Shown here: positions 23,294 through 26,248 of the stretch, piece by piece | Layout of the letters: each line of letters begins with the position of its first letter | Numbering within the stretch: position 1 is the stretch's first letter | NCBI RefSeq assembly: GCF_036997615.1 | Contig: NZ_JAWLQA010000044.1 | Reading direction: 5' to 3' (one strand) | Source of the DNA: Brachyspira sp949287565 | GTDB taxonomy: Bacteria; Spirochaetota; Brachyspiria; Brachyspirales; Brachyspiraceae | Length of the DNA: 26,248 nt | Notes under the pieces: generated by a model | The model's input: the letters and a program-made list of their open reading frames with translations, nothing else | What the model was told of the DNA's origin: nothing | The model's database searches: none | Translations under genes and position numbers: made by a program

Positions 23294-24664
23294 ATGGCTA
23301 AAAATAAAATCAATTATGAGGAATTAGGCGGTATTATATTGCCTTATATTGGAGGTAAGGAAAATATTCATAAACTTACTCACTGTGCTACAAGATTAAG
23401 ATTTGAATTACAAAATAGAGATGTAGTTGATGTAGATTCTATAAAGGCTATAGATGGTGTAATAGATGTAGTAGAAGGAGGCGGACAGTTTCAAATTATA
23501 ATAGGAACTAACGTACAAACTGTATATAAATCTTTAAATAGAATTCTAGCTTCATCTGATAATGCAGTTAATACTTCTTCATCAGAAAAGCCAGCCAAAA
23601 AGTCATTATTAGAAAGATTTATGAATACAATATCTACTATATTTACTCCTATGATTCCAGCCATAACAGGAGCTGGTATGATAAAAGCTATACTTGCTAT
23701 ATTAGTTTTAACTAAAGCAATAGATACTAATGGTCATACTTATTATATTTTAAATATGATATCCGATGCTGCATTTTATTTTCTTCCTATGTTATTAGCT
23801 TATGGAGCCGCTTTAAAATTTGAATGTAACCCTATATTGTCTATAACTTTAGCCGGAGTATTGCTTCATCCAAGTTGGATAGCTTTAGTTAATGGCAATG
23901 AAGCCGCTTCTTTGTTTGCTATAAAACTTACATTAGTTGATTATTCTGGAAGTGTTTTACCTATAATAATAACTGTATGGATACAAAGTTTTATAGAAAA
24001 ATATGCAGATAAGTATTTTCCTGAAATGATAAAATTTTTCACTAAACCATTAATAACAATATTACTTACCGGCATATTAGCTTTATTATTTATAGGACCT
24101 TTGGGTTCAAAATTAAATGATATGGTTGCTTCTATTGCTAATGTATTGAATGCCAAAGTAAGCTGGCTTATACCATTATTGATGGGAGCTTTACAGCCGG
24201 TTATGCTTTTAACTGGAACAGCTTGGAGCTTAACACCTATAGCAACTATGCAAATAGCTAAAAACGGATATGAACAGGTAAATGGTCCCGGAATGTTAGC
24301 TTCTAATATAGCACAGGGCGGAGCAACTTTAGCCGTAGCATTAAAAGCAAAAGATAAAGAGTTAAAACAATTAGCCGCTTCTACAGGTTTTACAGCTCTT
24401 CTTGGAATTACTGAACCTTCTTTATTTGGTGTTACTGTAAAATTAAAAACTCCTTTAATTGCTGCTATGATAGGCGGAGGAGTAGGAGGTATATATGCAG
24501 GTTTATCAGGTCTTGTTAGATATGCTTTTGTATCACCTGGACTTACAGCATTACCTGTATTTATAGGTGAAAATCCTATGAATATAGTTCATGCTATAAT
24601 AACATGTATTATTTCTTTTGCTGTGTCTTTTGTAGTGAGTTTCTTTATTACAAAAATAGAATAG
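23294..24664 (+). CDS. PTS beta-glucoside-type transporter, IIBC component
   Basis: Membrane permease that imports and phosphorylates a beta-glucoside-type sugar. The 456-residue protein has an N-terminal IIB domain with phosphorylatable Cys31 in LTHCATRLRF and IIGTNVQTVY, a linker rich in Ser/Ala/Lys (about 90-105), and an IIC domain of about ten membrane segments with the conserved GITEPSLFGV motif. The IIA domain found at the C-terminus of many BglF/BglP proteins is absent, so phosphate must come from a separate IIA encoded elsewhere. The ATG at 23294 follows AAAGGAG; an upstream in-frame start at 23240 overlaps bglA and is rejected. A hairpin follows the gene. Confidence 0.95.
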   Translation: MAKNKINYEELGGIILPYIGGKENIHKLTHCATRLRFELQNRDVVDVDSIKAIDGVIDVVEGGGQFQIIIGTNVQTVYKSLNRILASSDNAVNTSSSEKPAKKSLLERFMNTISTIFTPMIPAITGAGMIKAILAILVLTKAIDTNGHTYYILNMISDAAFYFLPMLLAYGAALKFECNPILSITLAGVLLHPSWIALVNGNEAASLFAIKLTLVDYSGSVLPIIITVWIQSFIEKYADKYFPEMIKFFTKPLITILLTGILALLFIGPLGSKLNDMVASIANVLNAKVSWLIPLLMGALQPVMLLTGTAWSLTPIATMQIAKNGYEQVNGPGMLASNIAQGGATLAVALKAKDKELKQLAASTGFTALLGITEPSLFGVTVKLKTPLIAAMIGGGVGGIYAGLSGLVRYAFVSPGLTALPVFIGENPMNIVHAIITCIISFAVSFVVSFFITKIE

Positions 24665-24715
24665 ATTATATAATAAAGTAAGAGCATATGTAAATATTAA
24701 AAAACTATCTATTAT

Positions 24716-24759
24716 ATTAAAGGCAAGAGCATTAATAATAAAAATCTCTTGCCTTTAAT
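24716..24759. terminator. Hairpin after the beta-glucoside operon
   Basis: ATTAAAGGCAAGAG (24716-24729) and CTCTTGCCTTTAAT (24746-24759) form a perfect 14-bp stem with a 16-base loop, about 50 bases after the PTS gene. The following T-run is weak (AATTTG), so it may be a terminator or mainly an RNA-stability stem. Confidence 0.6.
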
Positions 24760-24806
24760 AATTTGATAAAATTGTTTTATAATTTACTCACATTTAAAAA
24801 GTAATC

Positions 24807-24854
24807 TTATTTTATTCTTTTATGCTTGAAGCTAGATTTATGAGTAACATAGTC
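24807..24854 (-). pseudogene. Duplicated 3' end of proA (non-coding remnant)
   Basis: These 48 bases match 24936-24983, the true end of proA, at 46 positions, including the stop codon. Read on the minus strand they would encode the same last residues, DYVTHKSSFKHKRIK. They have no start or upstream coding sequence and are separated from proA by an 81-base palindromic element. Confidence 0.85.
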
Positions 24855-24935
24855 TTTTATTATTGCTAATAAAAATTGTTAGTTAAATATCTCCTGCCAT
24901 TCTAACGAATAGCAGGTACTAACAATTTTTATATT
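24855..24935. repeat. Palindromic element between the two copies of the proA 3' end
   Basis: ATAAAAATTGTTAGT (24869-24883) and ACTAACAATTTTTAT (24918-24932) are perfect 15-bp arms. Inside, CCTGC/GCAGG (24893-24897, 24912-24916) and ATTC/GAAT around TAAC continue the hairpin. The left 21 bases at 24860-24880 are identical to 16503-16523 in the palindrome array, so both belong to one family. It could also terminate proA transcription. Confidence 0.75.
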
Positions 24936-26234
24936 TTATTTTATTCTCTTATGTTTGAAGCTAGATTTATGAGTAACATAGTCGTCTACGATTTGATAGT
25001 TGCCAAAAATTTTGTATTTGTATATAGTTAAACCTTCTAAACCAACAGGACCTCTTGCATGAGTTTTGTTTGTTGATATTCCAACTTCCGCACCAAAACC
25101 ATATCTAAATCCGTCTGAAAATCTTGTTGAAGCATTGCAGTACACATTAGCAGAATCAACGAATGTCATAAACTTTTCTATGTTGTCTTTATTTTCTGAT
25201 ATTATTGAGTCTGTATGATGAGAGCTGTATTTGTTAATATGATTGTATGCTTCTTCTGTGTCTGATACTATTTTTAAAGATACTTCTTTGTCGCCGTATT
25301 CAAAATGCCATTCTTTCACTTCGTCTATATCAGAGGAAGTTAATATTTTTTTTACTTCAGCATCTGCGTTCATTTTTATTTCATTTTCTTTGAATAAATT
25401 ATAAAGTTTTGGCAAGTATTCTGAAGCTATATTTTTGTTTATAAGTATAGTTTCAACAGCATTGCAGGCACTTGGATATTGAGCTTTTGAATCTAAACAT
25501 ATTTTTAATGCTTTTTCTTGATCGGCAGATTCATCTATATATAAATGACATATACCGTCAGCATGTCCTAGTACTGGTATATTGGTATTTGATTTTATAT
25601 ACTGTACTAAACTGTTTCCGCCCCTTGGTATTATTAAATCAATATATTTATCCATTGATAATAATTCTTTTATATCTTCTCTAGTGAATACCAAATTAAC
25701 AGAGTTTTTTGGAAATTCTTTTATATTATTTAGAGTTTCTTCTATTATACTATATATTGCTTTATTAGTGTTTTCTCCTTCACTTCCTCCTTTAAGTATA
25801 ACTGCATTAGATGATTTTATACATAAAGAAGATATTTGAGATATTACATCAGGACGGGACTCAAATATTACAGCTATAAGTCCAATAGGGCAGGATATTT
25901 TTTTTAATAATAAATTGTCATCAAGCTCTGTTTCTAATAATACTTTATTAATAGGGTCTTCAAGTTTTACAACATCTCTTATTCCTGAAACAACATCTAT
26001 TAATTTATTTTCATCTAGTTTTAATCTGTTAAACATAGATTTTGAAATTTTATTTTCATCAAGAAGTTTTTGAGCATATTCTAAATCTTTTTTATTAGCT
26101 TCAAATATTTTATCTTTATTTTCTTCAATTTTTTTTGCTATTTCAAGAAGAGCATTATTTTTTATATCTGTATTCAATGATTGTAATTTATATGTGGCTT
26201 CTTTTGCATTTTTTACCAAATCTATTAATTGCAT
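24936..26234 (-). CDS. proA: Gamma-glutamyl phosphate reductase
   Basis: NADPH-dependent second step of proline synthesis, converting glutamyl-5-phosphate to glutamate-5-semialdehyde. The 432 residues are slightly longer than the usual 415-420. The aldehyde-dehydrogenase-like fold shows FESRPDVISQI, NAVILKGGSE, LIIPRGG and the catalytic cysteine Cys257 in YPSACNAVETIL. The C-terminal ARGPVGLEGLT and YKYKIFG motif is followed by a basic tail (NYQIVDDYVTHKSSFKHKRIK). AAGGAG precedes the ATG. The start lies 14 bases from the window edge, so its partner proB, if linked, is outside. The last 48 bases are duplicated on the far side of a palindrome (24807-24854). Confidence 0.96.
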   Translation of the reverse strand: MQLIDLVKNAKEATYKLQSLNTDIKNNALLEIAKKIEENKDKIFEANKKDLEYAQKLLDENKISKSMFNRLKLDENKLIDVVSGIRDVVKLEDPINKVLLETELDDNLLLKKISCPIGLIAVIFESRPDVISQISSLCIKSSNAVILKGGSEGENTNKAIYSIIEETLNNIKEFPKNSVNLVFTREDIKELLSMDKYIDLIIPRGGNSLVQYIKSNTNIPVLGHADGICHLYIDESADQEKALKICLDSKAQYPSACNAVETILINKNIASEYLPKLYNLFKENEIKMNADAEVKKILTSSDIDEVKEWHFEYGDKEVSLKIVSDTEEAYNHINKYSSHHTDSIISENKDNIEKFMTFVDSANVYCNASTRFSDGFRYGFGAEVGISTNKTHARGPVGLEGLTIYKYKIFGNYQIVDDYVTHKSSFKHKRIK

Positions 26235-26248
26235 ATTATTCTCCTTAA

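Noticed and set aside
1..26248. tRNA or rRNA genes
   Set aside because: No cloverleaf with a GTTC-type T-arm or rRNA-like conserved segment was recognised on either strand by eye.

Overview
The window is a very AT-rich bacterial chromosome segment. Gene content, codon use and the dispersed GC-rich intergenic repeats fit a spirochaete, most likely Brachyspira; this is recognition from sequence alone, with no database search. It is mostly housekeeping and has no prophage, insertion-sequence transposase, CRISPR array, rRNA or tRNA that I can recognise.

Layout. 1-419 is a gene-free repeat block. 420-6293 is a leftward run in the order Rieske oxygenase, STAS-like protein, seven-helix membrane protein, ribF, rpsO, pnp. 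6294-6758 is a second repeat block that carries a promoter facing ychF. 6759-10281 runs rightward: ychF, a ClC-type anion transporter without its gating glutamate, and an unrecognised acidic protein. 10282-10794 is a third repeat block. 10795-11987 runs leftward: a DUF2262-like protein and a cytidylate-kinase-like protein. 12190-16281 runs rightward: rubrerythrin, then rny (RNase Y), a ymdB-type phosphoesterase and a membrane protein with an acidic tail. 16282-16946 is a fourth gene-free block holding nested palindromes. 16947-17636 is a small secreted protein. 17700-20717 runs leftward: parA, parB and an exported DUF4384-like protein. 20938-24664 is a beta-glucoside catabolic unit: a leftward DeoR-type regulator, divergent from a 6-phospho-beta-glucosidase and a PTS IIBC permease, with palindromic operator candidates between them. 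24936-26234 is proA, leftward.

How the genes work together. The ribF-rpsO-pnp and rny-ymdB units hold two major RNA-decay nucleases (PNPase and RNase Y). The beta-glucoside unit forms an import, phosphorylation, hydrolysis and repression circuit. Rubrerythrin fits an anaerobe that meets oxygen, and it makes the Rieske-type oxygenase in the same window notable.

The least ordinary content is intergenic. (i) A dispersed family of two-hairpin repeats has arms that differ between copies but stay complementary, and two copies end in a consensus promoter. (ii) A second palindrome family forms a nested array after 16281 and recurs beside proA, where the last 48 bp of proA are duplicated on the far side of the hairpin. 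I see no clear multi-gene undescribed system; these repeats are the best candidates for something not yet described.
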